The notes: generated from the letters alone by a model not told the origin. A DNA stretch of 64,000 nucleotides from Apricaphanius iberus (GCA_028564705.1 JAPXFQ010000934.1:434001-498000); one strand, 5' to 3'. Positions 45,670-56,759 are shown, counted from the stretch's first letter. Translations and numbers: made by a program.

Positions 45670-45765
45670 TCAGCTCTGAAGAAGCCTCTTGGACAACAGC
45701 AAAAACTTTTTCAAGACAACAAGAAAAATCCAGTTGCCTTCATTTATACTCTCTAGATACTCCTA
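45670..45765 (+). mobile_element. Diverged Penelope-like 3' tail
   Basis: CTCTGAAGAAGCCTCTTGGA followed by AACTTTTTCAAGACAACAAG and CCAGTTGCCTTCA preserves the order of the conserved tail whose last part forms the hairpin arms at 4711-4828 (AAGACAAATTACCAAGTCCAG, in part). Assignment to Penelope-like elements is from memory of teleost repeats. Confidence 0.4.
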
Positions 45766-45769
45766 AAAG

Positions 45770-46187
45770 TAAATGTAACTAGTTACCATGAGCATTTTGA
45801 TTTGTTGCATGGTGGTAATTAAAAAAAGGGCAAACTATTGTGCATAACTAGAAAGAGAGCACACATTTCAGAAGAACTTTCAGACTGGAAGGTGAAATAA
45901 AGGCTGCGTTTATTCAGTGAAGCATTCAGCCCTGGTGTCTAGCTCTGTGAAGTTAAACAGTTTCACTGTTAGTGGTTCAGAGAGAACTGAGAGTCTGGAC
46001 CGAAGACTGGTCTGAGATCAGGTGGAGGATTTGGTTCTGCTAGATTCAGGCTTGGAAGAGATGAGTGGAAGTTAAAGTGCTGTGAAGAGACAGTACCTTA
46101 TGTGGAGCACCACCCCATGGCGCCGGGCCCATCACTCCTCACACTGCAATTATAGAGAGCAGAGGGCTGCAGATAATCGGCATTGAT

Positions 46188-46236
<49 letters not shown>

Positions 46237-46770
46237 GATCGATCCAGCCAGCGCAGCCTCCAGAGCAGACAGTGTGTGTAACACTAACAATAGATACTGG
46301 AAAGGTGAACAGCCTCTGTCATCAAGCTTTAATAAACTCCGTCTGTATATTTAGTTCTGTGTTGGAGGCAGAACCTCTGGACCAGCACACACCTGTTGGT
46401 GGTTCCTTTTTTTTATTTTATTACATGCAATACAATGCCATTAAAAAATGTTTCATATCACTTTAGCCTGAAAAAAAACCTGAGCATGATCATTTCATTA
46501 GTTAAAGGTCTCCTTCACTAATTTTTTTAATAAATCTCTTGTGGAATCTTGTCGAAATTAATTCTTCGAGACCTCTTGAGATTTTTTCTGTTTCTGAAAG
46601 GTTGATTTAATAAATATATATATACACACATTTATGATTCAAATTCAGGAACATTAATGATATGAAAAGCAACTGTTTTTCCTCAGTTCTTCATTTTGAG
46701 TTAAAAAATATGTTACTGATGTGTTATTTTCACAGATAACGCAAACCGAAACGTGTTCCACCATGTTGTG
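45770..46770. other. No gene seen; one microsatellite
   Basis: Contains the (TG)20 tract. The frame at 46,194-46,466 begins inside that tract and has no motif. Confidence 0.45.
46191..46230. repeat. (TG)20 microsatellite
   Basis: Forty uninterrupted bases of TG. Confidence 0.97.
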
Positions 46771-46774
46771 GAGT

Positions 46775-46872
46775 GGCTAACAGCTAGCTTCTAACAGAAC
46801 TGCTCACAGTTAGCTTCTATTAGGCGAGCTACAAACAGTTAGCTCCTACTAGCTGAGTTGAAAATGGTTAGT
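46775..46872 (+). repeat. Degenerate outlying units of the 29-bp minisatellite
   Basis: Two complete diverged units, both 29 bp (starting CTGCTCACAGTTAGCTTC and CTACAAACAGTTAGCTCC), with partial units on each side. They have the same period, phase and orientation as the array at 47,461 and share GTTAGCTTCTA / GTTAACTTCTA and CTAGC-GAG / CTAGCCGGG. Confidence 0.75.
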
Positions 46873-46964
46873 GTAGCTACCAGATCCGTACCGGAAATAC
46901 AATCGGATAGTTACGGCTAGTGTATCTGTTACAAGTTAACAATAATAGTTATCTCTTAAAATGT

Positions 46965-47290
46965 TTAAAATAAAAAAAAAAGTTTAATATAATGTTGACA
47001 AAAAGAAAGATGGTTACGGATAAGGATCAGCCGATCTTTACTATGCATGTCTAAAGTTTGACTGTACAGCTTGTGTGCAAATATTGGGAACGCACGCGTT
47101 AAAAGGCAAGGTCCAATGATTTGATACTGGTTCTAAATGTTAAAATAAATAATTGGATCACATTAGGTTTAGGCACTGGTCCTTAAAATATTAGGATAAG
47201 GAAAATATTAAAGTTAGGGGGAGGGAAATGGTTCTCGAGTGATAGAATAGTAGGATCTTTTGTGACATCAATGTTTAGGTTTTCTCACAA
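46965..47290 (-). repeat. Dispersed repeat family D, copy 3
   Basis: Reverse complement of 37,500-37,800; shared words are listed there. It has about 30 bp (around 47,050-47,080) that copy 2 lacks. It lies between the degenerate and the homogeneous part of the 29-bp minisatellite. Confidence 0.7.
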
Positions 47291-47460
47291 TGCATCATGG
47301 TAGTGGGTGGCAGGAAAAACCGTATTTTACCGACAAATTCATTGTTTTGCCTGTTTTGAGGAGGATTTAGTGGAGCAAATGACTCACCCCTTCTTTGTGA
47401 TCAACTGTATAGCCCGTTGGGGGCCTGATAAAAAGATTTTTTTGAAAAACAAAACGGTTA

Positions 47461-47964
47461 TTTTCTACAAGACGGGTTGCTAACGGTTAACTTCTACTAG
47501 CCGGGTTGCTAACGGTTAACTTCTACTAGCCAGGTTGCTAATGGTTAACTTCTACTAGCCGGGTTGCTAACGGTTAACTTCTACAAGCCGGGTTGCTAAC
47601 GGTTAACTTCTACAAGCCGGGTTGCTAACTGTTAACTTCTACTAGCCAGGTTGCTAACGGTTACCTTCTACTAGCCGGATTGCTAACGGTTAACTTCTAC
47701 AAGCCGAGTTGCTAACGGTTAATTTCTACTAGCCGGATTGCTAACGGTTAATTTCTACTAGCCGGGTTGCTAACGGTTAACTTCTACCAGCCGGGTTGCT
47801 AACGGTTAACATCTACGAGCCGGGTTGCTAACAGTTATTTATACTAGCCGGGTTGCTAACGGTTATTTATACTAGCCGAGTTGCTAACGGTTAATTTATA
47901 CTAGCCGACTTGCTAACGGTTAACTTCTACTAGCGGGGTTGCTAACGGTTAACTTTTACTAGCA
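47461..47964 (+). repeat. 29-bp minisatellite, 17 units
   Basis: Unit consensus TTGCTAACGGTTAACTTCTA then CTAGCCGGG. First TTGCT at 47,477, last at 47,939; spacing is 29 bp except for slightly shorter units near 47,830-47,890. Variants (CAAGCC for CTAGCC, AATTTC for AACTTC, TTATTTATA) cluster, so local unit duplication can be traced. Confidence 0.95.
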
Positions 47965-47969
47965 GTTTT

Positions 47970-48685
47970 AGACAGAAGTCATTGATGGAGTTCTCCAAGT
48001 ATTTCTGTGATAATCAGGTCAGATTCTCCAGTTCAGGTTGCTTCATCAATGATTGCTCTCATGGCGGTACCAAAGCGGTTTGAAACTCAGTGGGACTGGA
48101 AGTTTTAGAATCTTGAGGTGTTGTTCATGATTGAGCTTGCAACAGAGTGGTACAGCTGTAGGTGGAATGGAGTCAAAGCTGCAAGCGTTCCCCCAGTCTG
48201 TTGTGGTGAAGGTAGAGCCGATCCTTCATCCTTTACTCTTCATCCCTCCTCTCTAGTGAGCTCTGATTGATGAAGGATGAAGTGTTCCTGCCTTGTATGG
48301 AAATGGTTGTGGAGTTGTTTGGATCCTATGTCAACGTCTATGTGACGACCTTGGTCTAGCTCACTCAATATGACACACTCTACTTTTGGCATTTCTTTGT
48401 TTTTCATCAGATTATTATGTAATTATGAAGTATAGACTAAACTGTGGTCTTTGACAAGGAATTTGGGCCTTTTAAGTATTGATTAGTACTGCTAGTACAG
48501 TTGCTGTGTTGCTTAGTTCTTCACAGCCATGTCTCTTCTGACTGCATTAGTTCACTTCTTATGGTTTCTGACTCATTTTCTCAGCCGAACGTGGATGAAT
48601 GTGTCTCTTATCTGTACTCGTACTAAAGGTCGCTGCAGCAACAAGCCCATCGATCAGATTCCACAGAAACACTCAGGGGTAACTC
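47970..48685. other. No gene or named repeat seen
   Basis: Nothing recognised. A near-palindromic pair CTTCATCC(TTT) / GATGAAGGATGAAG occurs at about 48,225-48,280. Confidence 0.4.
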
Positions 48686-48779
48686 CCTCCCTTTGTCTAC
48701 GTGACTCTCAGGTATCTTCTAGAGAAGAATGCAGGGTGGGTGTTGTCACCGTTGGAGGCTCCCTCTTTTCTCAGCCTTG

Positions 48780-49400
48780 GTGCTGAATTTCTGCTCCACT
48801 TCCAGGTGTGGAGAGATGAGTTATCAAAGAGCAGAGCGCTGCTGCTGGAGGCAACTTCTCTGAACGTATTAGAAGTGAAACTAGATATTCATCTTGAAGA
48901 AGCAGGGTGCTGGCATGGATACAGTGCTGTGTTCTCCTGGCTTAATATAAAGACAGTCAGTCAGTTTACTGAGGCCAGGGTGCTGCACCAGCAACACTTT
49001 GCTGTTTGTGGAGTGGGATTCCTAAAATATTCCAGGCCAGACAGAATAAATATAATCCTTCTCGTGAGCTCTAGGTCTGCCTGAGATCTCCAGCTGTGTC
49101 ATACTTAGAAAACCTTAAAAGAGTTGGAACAGCAGCTCCAGTCCAAGCTCTTCTGTGATTTTGGACCTCTTCTACATACAGTATCTCTAATATTCCATCA
49201 CCATACAGAGGAAGTTCCTTTCAGCTGCTTGTCTCCACAAGCTCTTTCTTCAGTCATAATCCATAACTCATGACTACAGAGGAATCTTGGGTGGATGGAA
49301 AAGTAAATGAAGTACTTTCAATTTCAGCCCAACTCTTTCAACACAACAGACCACAGGAATTCCCTCATTACTTCCCACAGTCTGTCTGATCTGATTCTCC
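48780..49400 (-). pseudogene. LINE RT C-terminal relic (RTE/Rex3-like)
   Basis: On the minus strand around 49,290-49,240 the translation gives HPRFLCSHELWIMTEERA, recalling the VPxLTYGHELWxMTExxxS motif of one group of fish LINEs. Further downstream EELGLELLFQL and RAHEKDYIYSVWPGIF occur in the order expected of the GVEPLLL...RWRDYISRLAWERLG region. Many stops and frame changes; no ends found. The clade assignment is tentative. Confidence 0.4.
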
Positions 49401-49404
49401 TGAA

Positions 49405-49775
49405 CAAAACACCCAGCAGCAGCTTCTCACCTTTACGAGTGGAAGACCACGCTGTCAGACCTAAAGATTGTGATTTTCTTTAGTGCACGACTTAAAGATA
49501 CTGAAAAGAACAACATTATATTGTCCTCCAGTCGCATGGCTGTGCGTTAGCTGTTTCAGCTTTTAGCTATAGTGCTACATGAGTTGCTGGTTTTGTAGCA
49601 CAGACGAAAACTTGCAGCAACACAAAATTTCTAACAAACAATACTTCTTGTCTTCAAGAAGAGACTGTGGAGCACGTTATTTTATTTTCCCTGAAGCATA
49701 CCGTTGAGAGACGGGAACTGGTACAAAATGTTCAAGATATCGAATATACAACTGGAGATCCAAGACATTTTAAGC
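49405..49775. other. No gene or named repeat seen
   Basis: Mixed-composition DNA between two LINE remnants. Confidence 0.4.
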
Positions 49776-49779
49776 AATT

Positions 49780-49990
49780 CATTTCAGTTTATTTATATAG
49801 CACCAATGCACAACAGATGTCAGCTCAAGGCACTTTACAAGAAAAATAATTTAATTGCAATTACACAAACATTCTAATGCATTGAAAGTTTTCTGTTTAG
49901 GGAATCCCAGCAGATTCAGAGTCATTGACATGAGGTTGTGCCCGGATCATGTAGACTCCAACCACAGCAATCCCTCGTACTGAGAACCCT
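49780..49990 (-). mobile_element. LINE-A 3' end, short copy
   Basis: Minus-strand copy: the terminus at the left reads CAGTTTATTTATATAGCACC and GTCAGCTCAAGGCACTTTAC; then GGAATCCCAGCAGATTCAGA, CATGAGGTTGTGCCCGGATC, ATGTAGACTCCAACCACAGC follow as in 21.4 and 59.8 kb. It stops near 49,990. Confidence 0.75.
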
Positions 49991-50024
49991 AACCCTTTTT
50001 AGAATGATGATGGAAAAATCTTAA

Positions 50025-50508
50025 AGAGACAGTGTGTAGTTTTTACCATTAATCTCTGAAAATATCCATCAAAATATTGTTAAAAAAGAAAACAATGATG
50101 CCCAGTCATCGAAAAGTATTGGCTACTTCATAACATATAACCATAAAAAGCGGTACTAAAATCCATGGGTGGGGGTGTCAGTGTATGGGGGCCGACATAT
50201 TGGATTCTGTGTTTCCTTCTACTTGAGCAGATGGGGACAAAACGCCTTTACTGATTTACTGATTTCTAAACACACGGTTGCATCCCTAAGCTTTTTTTTT
50301 TTATTTTACACATTTACCTCTTCACTCGCTACCTGTGACGAAACAGAGTCTGATCATGTTGCTGCATATTTTTCTCTGGAGGTTGAACTATCTGCTTATT
50401 TTTGGCCTTTATGGCCATCCATCCTCACTCGAACACAAAAATACTGCTTGCTTGCAATGATTTAGGTATGTACTGCTCACTATCGTCAGGAAACTACACA
50501 CTGTCACT
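50025..50508. mobile_element. TTAA-flanked MITE
   Basis: Termini AGAGACAGTGTGTAGTTT and AAACTACACACTGTCACT are inverted repeats with one mismatch over 18. TTAA stands on both sides (50,021-50,024; 50,509-50,512). The 484-bp interior has no transposase. TTAA duplication fits piggyBac- or Kolobok-type elements. Confidence 0.75.
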
Positions 50509-50598
50509 TTAATGCTGTCCGTGATTTTGACAGATTAGTATTCACAACCTTGACCTCTTGGTGCAAATGTGCATATATCTCCAACTTTATGCACAGAG

Positions 50599-50853
50599 TA
50601 CAGGTAGGGTGGTCCTTGTTTATCGTGGGGGTTACGCCCAAAAAATAAACCACAACGGGCGAAATTCGCAAAGTAGTCATCTTCATTTTTGTACAATTAT
50701 TACATATTTTTCGGGTTGTAAAAAACCCTCATCACACACTTTATACACTTCTCTCAAACACACGCATATATTTTCATACATTTCTAACAATTTTAAATAC
50801 TCTCAAGGTTCAAACCTTTGTAGTGAACCGCATTATAACAAGGGACCGCTGTA
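50599..50853. mobile_element. Mariner-like MITE
   Basis: Begins TACAGGTAGGGTGGTCCTTG then TTTATCGTGGGGGTTACG and ends GAACCGCATTATAACAAGGG then ACCGCTGTA. The ends pair as ACAGNGGTCCYTTGTT / AACAAGGGACCGCTGT, with TA at both borders. Internal words (GGGCGAAATTCGCAAAGTAG, AAAAAACCCTCATCACACAC) are those of a widespread vertebrate mariner-type MITE. Confidence 0.65.
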
Positions 50854-50929
50854 ACTAAATCAATAAAACATTTTTATCCATAAGAGCCTCTGAGGATCTC
50901 AGACCTGGAAATCGTACTCAGTAAAGGAG

Positions 50930-51270
50930 GTGACAACACATTGAAGAGTTACTGAGGCTTGGGAGCACGTCGCTCAGCTTGGTGTCATGCAAACCACCGA
51001 TAAATGCTGCGGGATTTCCTCCTGCTGAAGCGATAGCTGATGGCTAAAGGGGAAAAGGCTCGTTGAGAGTTTTCCCGACTTCTGATCTCTTCATTTTGAG
51101 AAATGTTCCCTGATATTAAAACTTTGGCTGAAGTGAGGCTTAATTCCGGTCTCCAGTGTGGCAGCGAGCGCACATTCATCCTCCAGAACAACATTTAATC
51201 CCACACAAGAAGCCATCTGTCTGAGGCAAAAACCTAGAAGTTTATGACAAAAACCTCTGCAGGAATCTCA
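50930..51270 (+). repeat. Local duplication, left copy
   Basis: Matches 52,565-52,900 in the same orientation: CCTCCTGCTGAAGC / CCTCCCGCTGAAGC, CTGATCTCTTCA followed by TTG-GA, ATTAAAACTTTGGCTGA / TTTAAAACTTTGGCTGA, GTGTGGCAGCG, CTG-CTGAGG-AAAAA, CTCTGCAG / TTCTGCAG. No TE terminus or coding frame is conserved between them. Confidence 0.7.
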
Positions 51271-51274
51271 CTAT

Positions 51275-52560
51275 TTAAAGAGGAAGTTGTGAGCTTAGAA
51301 GAAAGATGTCTCTTGCTTCGGTGAAGCAAAGACTGAAGGGTCCAAAACCTTCTGTCCCGGTCAGCAGAGGGATTCCTGGGGGACCCCCACAGTGATGGAG
51401 CTGAAGAAGGAGGCTGATCTGGAAACCGGAGCTCAGAAGAGCTTTATGTGAGAAAGCCTGGAGGTCTACTTCTGTATGTAAATTGTGAAGTACTGTTGAA
51501 TGAAATGTTCAAATAAGATTGGATGGAGGCCTCATGATCTGCAGCTGCAAGAAAACATCATCATGACTGATGTGACGGCTTCATTTAGAGGATGATTCAG
51601 CTCTTCAGCCGTGTTTTCACACAGTGTTCATTGATTTTTAGCTCTGCGCAGAGTCACAACACAACTTTTGTTTTTCAAACAAACACAGCATGAAAAGCAA
51701 GCAGAGGGCGATGGATTCATGTACCTTGTTAAAGCCATTATTGCACAGTTAACCTTGTTTACTGTGAGTAAAGATGACTGTTTGGTTTAGCTGAATAATT
51801 GGGTCTGTTCATGCGTCGAAGATGGAGGGTAGAAATGGTGAAATGAATGCCTCTGTGAGTAAATGGATAAATGCACTTTCTTCTCTTTGTAAATGGAAGT
51901 GAGGCGTGAGCAGATGAGGCTCTCTGAAGCCGCTCATCTTCCATCCAGGTTCCTCCTGAAATGTTTACGCATCGATTTTCAGCTCTGTTAATACCGATGG
52001 CTTTCATTCAGCTGCAGCGTGCAAATCAAAAGCATCTACGTATAAAGGTGTAAACATGAACTCTGGCAAAACAAGAATCACAGTCATAATTAAAACCTGC
52101 AGCCATCTGGGACGCGTGAGTCTTCACCAGAGATGGATTACTGATCCTCATTATCCTCCTTAGAGCATCAAACTTCGCCTTGTTTCCTTTGCAACAAGCT
52201 TGTTTTACTAAGGTGCCAAAAATTACAGATAAATTTGCACTGCAGAGGGAAATATTCACTCTCACAACATCCTTTAAAACGTCCCACCACTGGGTTATAA
52301 CTCTGCCGTAAAGATTTTGCTGAATGGTAAATATTCTTGGCTTTAGTTGCAGATCTTTAAGTTTAAAGCCGCATTTCAGACTCCTTCAGGAATCCATTCG
52401 GATCTGCAGGCTGCTTCTAGATCATCTGTAGGGCTGTCAGTTTTGCAGATGAGTTTTCACACTCCTGACCATGCACAGATATTTTTGAACTTTACACACA
52501 GATAAAGTCCAGATAAATAAATGAATAAAAAGAAAAGATTCCCAGACAGAGTATTCATTG
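51275..52560. other. Apparently non-repetitive stretch
   Basis: Lies between the duplicated segments. Minus-strand frames at 51,759-52,007 and 52,026-52,265 show no domain. Confidence 0.4.
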
Positions 52561-52564
52561 CATC

Positions 52565-52900
52565 TACCAGGAGCTGACGGCACTTTGTAAAGTTACTAAG
52601 GCTTTGGAGAAGTTAGTCACCCCCAAAAGAGCCCAATGTGTGCTAAACGCCAGCGCCTGCAGCTGCTTTCCTCCCGCTGAAGCATAGTTTACGGCTCAGA
52701 AAGGGGTTCGTTCAGAGTCTTTTCCACTACTGATCTCTTCAATTGGAGGAATGTTTCCTCATTTTAAAACTTTGGCTGACGTGGTGCTTGTGTGGCAGCG
52801 GAGCAAAGATTCAGCCTCTAAACCACCATAGGTAGTAGTGATCTGGCTGAGGTAAAAAGCCAAACCCTCAAGACAATAACTTCTGCAGCAAACACACAGT
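52565..52900 (+). repeat. Local duplication, right copy
   Basis: Partner of 50,930-51,270, about 1.6 kb away, same orientation, with several small indels. Confidence 0.7.
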
Positions 52901-53389
52901 TTGATTTCACACAAATAGTTTAGCCTTCCAGTTCCATGTGCAGCAGGAACCGTAGCAAGTATTCATATTTTAAGTGCAATCGAATCGTAAAAAATCGATT
53001 TTGACCCTGTCGATCAAAATGACAGACAAAAAACATGTCAAGTGCGACCTCTGGTCCACAGTAACTCAGTACCTCAGTATGATACTTTCAGTAAATCCCA
53101 GAGGAGGATCAAATGGAACATTTTTCGCTTTTGTTCTGATATTTTTGACTTTTTGTCGGTATTTGCTTTTTTTTCCTGTAGGAAAATATCGAAGGATCCG
53201 TGTAATTAACCATCACTGTTGCAGCCCTGGAACCCAGCACCAGAGGAATTTAGCTAGTGGGGTACTGTAGCTTATTCAGGGAGGGACCAGTAAACAGTTT
53301 TTGTTTAACCCCTTTATTGTTTTAAGTTTGTCTCATACTTAGGTATAATCTTCCTTCTTTTGTAAAACCCATTCTATTTACATATACTC

Positions 53390-54240
53390 TTTATACATTA
53401 TTTGAAAGCTGAGATTCTTGTGATTCCAATGATGTCTGCCAATCAAAGATCCAATCATAACTGTAGACACAGAAAATGCTTTATTCAAAGCCACGCAGAA
53501 AGTAAGATAATGTGCAAGCCTGTTTGAAGCCTTGTGTGGAGGCTAAGCTCCTCCCCTTCCCGTTAGCCCATGGGTCCCCTGGCCGAAAAAGTTAAGTTAA
53601 TGGAGCGGTAAAAATTATTTTCTGGTCCGCTTTGTCTTACGCCCTGAATCAGACATATGTTGTACGTCAAATTAAATGATAAATAATAAAGTGGATTTTG
53701 ACTGTGTGTGTCAAGTGAAATGGGATTTATTTGATCGTAAAATTCTGCAATTAAAATGCCTACCAATGAAAAGTCGCATATATGACGTAACGAAGCAACA
53801 GATATGAGCAGTATCCTCATTCAACCTTTTAATTTGGACTCTTGCTAAATCCATTCGGGAGAAAAGCACACACATCTTTACCATCAAGAAATGCATAAAG
53901 TCTTTACCTTTGCGTATTTTTCAACAAAAAAAAAATCGTTTCTGGTTCTCCTAAAACAGACACCTACGCTGAACGCCCGCCCAAACACCCGCCTACGCAC
54001 TACTGTGCTAAGAAACAATTGGTCCGCACCACCAGGGGAGTTGATTCGAACTGTTTAGGTGGAGCAGTACAAGATGGATTTTCGTGGGTTTGGAAAATTC
54101 CAAGGTTATCATATCATTGACAGAACAGAGCCATCTTGAACAAAAATGTTCTTTTTACGTCAACAAGTGTCCTGTTAATGTCCTCCAATAAAATAGTTAG
54201 TCCAGGACAAATCTTAGATCCACAGTCCAACATAATCTGC
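53390..54240. repeat. Dispersed repeat family E, copy 2
   Basis: Partner of 16,660-17,290 (matching patches given there). Patches are at 53,430-53,490 and 54,178-54,212; the sequence between is less similar. Confidence 0.4.
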
Positions 54241-54439
54241 ACCTGAAAAAAATGTGCAATTTCCTTTGTTCCATGTATTTCTCACAAATTTTTCATCATA
54301 ACTGCCGTTAGCATCCCTATAATAACCTAAAGATAACGCATCACCACTCTTCTTCAGGTGTGTTGCTGGCTTATTAGCATCAAATCGCCGCATTACCGCC
54401 ACCTACTGTTATGGAGTGTGGTCACTCAAGGTTTCATAA

Positions 54440-55020
54440 AGCTAAGGTCTAGTGTCTATTTCACTATACAACCATATCCTAGTATCTTCTTTACTGCCTC
54501 CAAAGTCCCGATTCATCATCTCTCACCATCCCATCCTACCCTACTGTCCTCCTCTGTCATAGCAGCCTTCAGCACATCCTCCTTCGCTCCATCCGTAAAA
54601 CCTTTCTGCGTCCCTCCTCTCTTCCTCCTCCATGGAAGCTCAATTTCCATCATCTGGTCCTTTATAGCTTCGTCTCCAAAACTCTCAGACTGAGCTGTTG
54701 TCGATGTTCGTCTTTCACAGAGAAAATCTGAACATCTTAAGCTCCACCATCAACCAAACCCTCCATCTTAGAAGGTCGAACTGCTAACTTGACTTCTACC
54801 TTTAGAGCTCTCCCGCTACTCGTGTCCACCCAGCCTGCTCTTTCTTCTTGTTTGACGTTCTTACATCAATGCTAGACCACAGCTAGTTAAACTCACCTCT
54901 CTTTCTTCTGCTCCCTACTGTCGCTACAATTACAGGGTCATCTACGTACAACATGATCCTGCGAGAGCTTACCTGTCAACTTGTCCGTCATCACTGCTAA
55001 CAAAAGGTGGCTCAGATCTG
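54440..55020 (-). pseudogene. RTE-type LINE reverse-transcriptase relic
   Basis: The minus strand near 54,970-54,925 gives SRRIMLYVDDPVIVATVGSR, corresponding to the catalytic (F/Y)xDD box of a reverse transcriptase followed by the SREQ-type region of RTE elements. The AGCATAGTGACAGAGGAGGA-like block (minus strand of 54,545-54,575: GGCTGCTATGACAGAGGAGG) matches the coding end of that group. Frames are broken and there is no tail. Confidence 0.55.
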
Positions 55021-55306
55021 ATACCTGATGCCTTAGAATAGAGTTCAGGATCAGGGGTCAAAAGAAGTGGAAAACTTGAGAAGGCTGTTTGACAGCCTGT
55101 TGTAATGTTGAGGAAACAGGCCTGAACAGAGTGCATCTGGGCTCTCATTAAACATTTCTTTATTCATTAAGAACTCAGGAAATCAGCTCAACCTGTAAAA
55201 AAACTCTTAATGTTTATATAACAATGATACAGGCCAGGGAAAATTTCCTTTCTTTCCTGTCCTGTTCCTGACTGGGGCTTCCTGTTTGGCCCGACGTCTC
55301 TGAGTA

Positions 55307-56756
55307 CAGTGGGGCAAAAAAAATTTCCACTTCTCCCACTGATATTTTCATCATAATTATACCTCAAATATGGTTGACAAAATTAGAAAAAAAAAGAAAA
55401 AAACACATGGTCTGATTTTTAAATAATTTTTTTTTCAAATTACGGTGGAAAATAAATATTATGGGCTGCACGGTGGCGCAGTGGTTAGCGCTGTTGCCTT
55501 GCAGCAAGAAGGTCATGGGTTCGTATCCCGGCCCAGGGTCTTTCTGCATGGAGTTTGCATGTTCTCCCCATGTATGCGTGGGTTCTCTCCGGGTACTCCG
55601 GCTTCCTCCCACAGTCCAAAAACATGCATGATAGGTGAATTGATCACTCTAAATTGTCCCTAGGAATGAATGTGAGTGTGAATGGTTGTCTGTCTCTCTG
55701 TGTTGGCCCTGCAACAGACTGGCGTCCTGTTCAGAGTGTACCCTGCCTAACGCCTGATAATTGCTGGGATAGGCTCCAGCTGCCCCGTGACCCTGAATTG
55801 GATAAGCGGTTAAGAAGATGGATGGATGGATGGAATAAATATTTGGTCACCTACAAACAACCAAGATTTAGGTCTGTCACAGACCCGTAACTTCTGTAAG
55901 AGGCTCCTCTGTCCTCCACTCTTTACTGGTATTAAAGGCTCCTGGTTGAACTGGTTACCAGTATAAAGACACCTGTCCACAAACTCCACTATAGAGCAAA
56001 GAGCTGTTAAAAGACACCAGGAACCAGATTGTAGAGCTGCACCAGGCTGGGAAGACTGAATCTGCAATAAGCAGCTTGGTGTGAAGAAAGCAATGATTAG
56101 AAAATGGAAGACGTCCAAGAGCGCTGATAATCTCCCTCCATCTGGGGCTCCACCAAGATCTCACATGTGAACGGTGAGCAACAATCCCAGAACCACACGG
56201 GGGGACCTAGTGAACGACCTGCAGAGAGCTGGGACCAAAGTAACAAAGGCTACCATCAGTAACAGCGCCAGACGTGTCCCCCTGCTTAAGCCAGGACATG
56301 TCCAGGCCCGTCTGAAGTTTGCTAGAGAGCATCTGGATGATCCAGGAGAGGATTGGGAGAAAGTCATACGCTCAAGATGGAACCAAAGTAGAACGTTTTG
56401 GTAAAAACTCTACAGCATAGCTATTGTGAAGCATGGGGGTGGAAGCTGTAGAGTAGATCTACATGGAGGAATGGGCAAAAAAAATGGCAGCAACAGTGGG
56501 TGGAAACCTGGTGAAGACCTACAGAAAACCTCTCATTGCAAACAATGGGTGTATAATGAACTTTTCCTATTGACCAAAATAATTATTTTTTAACAGAATT
56601 TGCAAATAGATTCTTTAAAAATCAGACCATGTGATTTTCAGGATTTGTCTCATGGTTGAGGTATGACTATGATGAAAATTAGAGCCCTTTTTCATCTTTT
56701 GTAAGCGGGGCGACTTCTACAATTGGTGGATTACTAAATACTTGTTTGCCCCACAG
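55307..56756 (+). pseudogene. Tc1 transposon, deleted transposase, with nested SINE
   Basis: Bounded by TA. The left end is CAGTGGGGCAAAAAA and the right end TTGTTTGCCCCACAG; the terminal CAGT/CTGT differ by one base. After the SINE, plus-strand transposase sequence follows: N-terminal region at 55,985-56,160, NPRTTRGDLVNDLQRAGTKV (56,180-56,240), KPGHVQARLKFAREHLDDPG (56,285-56,345). The catalytic middle is missing: KHGGGS-type sequence at 56,428 jumps to the C-terminal MEEWAK-type block at 56,462. Stops are present. A 3' fragment of the same family is at 14,808. Confidence 0.8.
55461..55833 (+). mobile_element. tRNA-derived SINE with RTE-type tail and target duplication
   Basis: Complete element. 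The head GGGCTGCACGGTGGCGCAGT then GGTTAGCGCTG holds the A box (about 55,473-55,490) and the B box GGGTTCGTATCC is at 55,517-55,528. The body contains CATGTTCTCCCCATG, the CACTCTAAATTGTCCC block and GCTGGGATAGGCTCCAGC, and the tail is (ATGG)n. AATAAATATT is duplicated at 55,451-55,460 and 55,834-55,843. The body and tail type is shared with RTE LINEs and AFC-like SINEs in fish, implying mobilisation by RTE machinery. Confidence 0.85.
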
Positions 56757-56759
56757 TAT

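Noticed and set aside
47461..47964. CRISPR-like array
   Set aside because: Units are head-to-tail with no unique spacers, and the DNA is clearly vertebrate; it is a minisatellite.
55461..55540. Functional tRNA gene
   Set aside because: A and B boxes belong to a SINE head; there is no acceptor-stem pairing, and SINE body, tail and target duplication follow.
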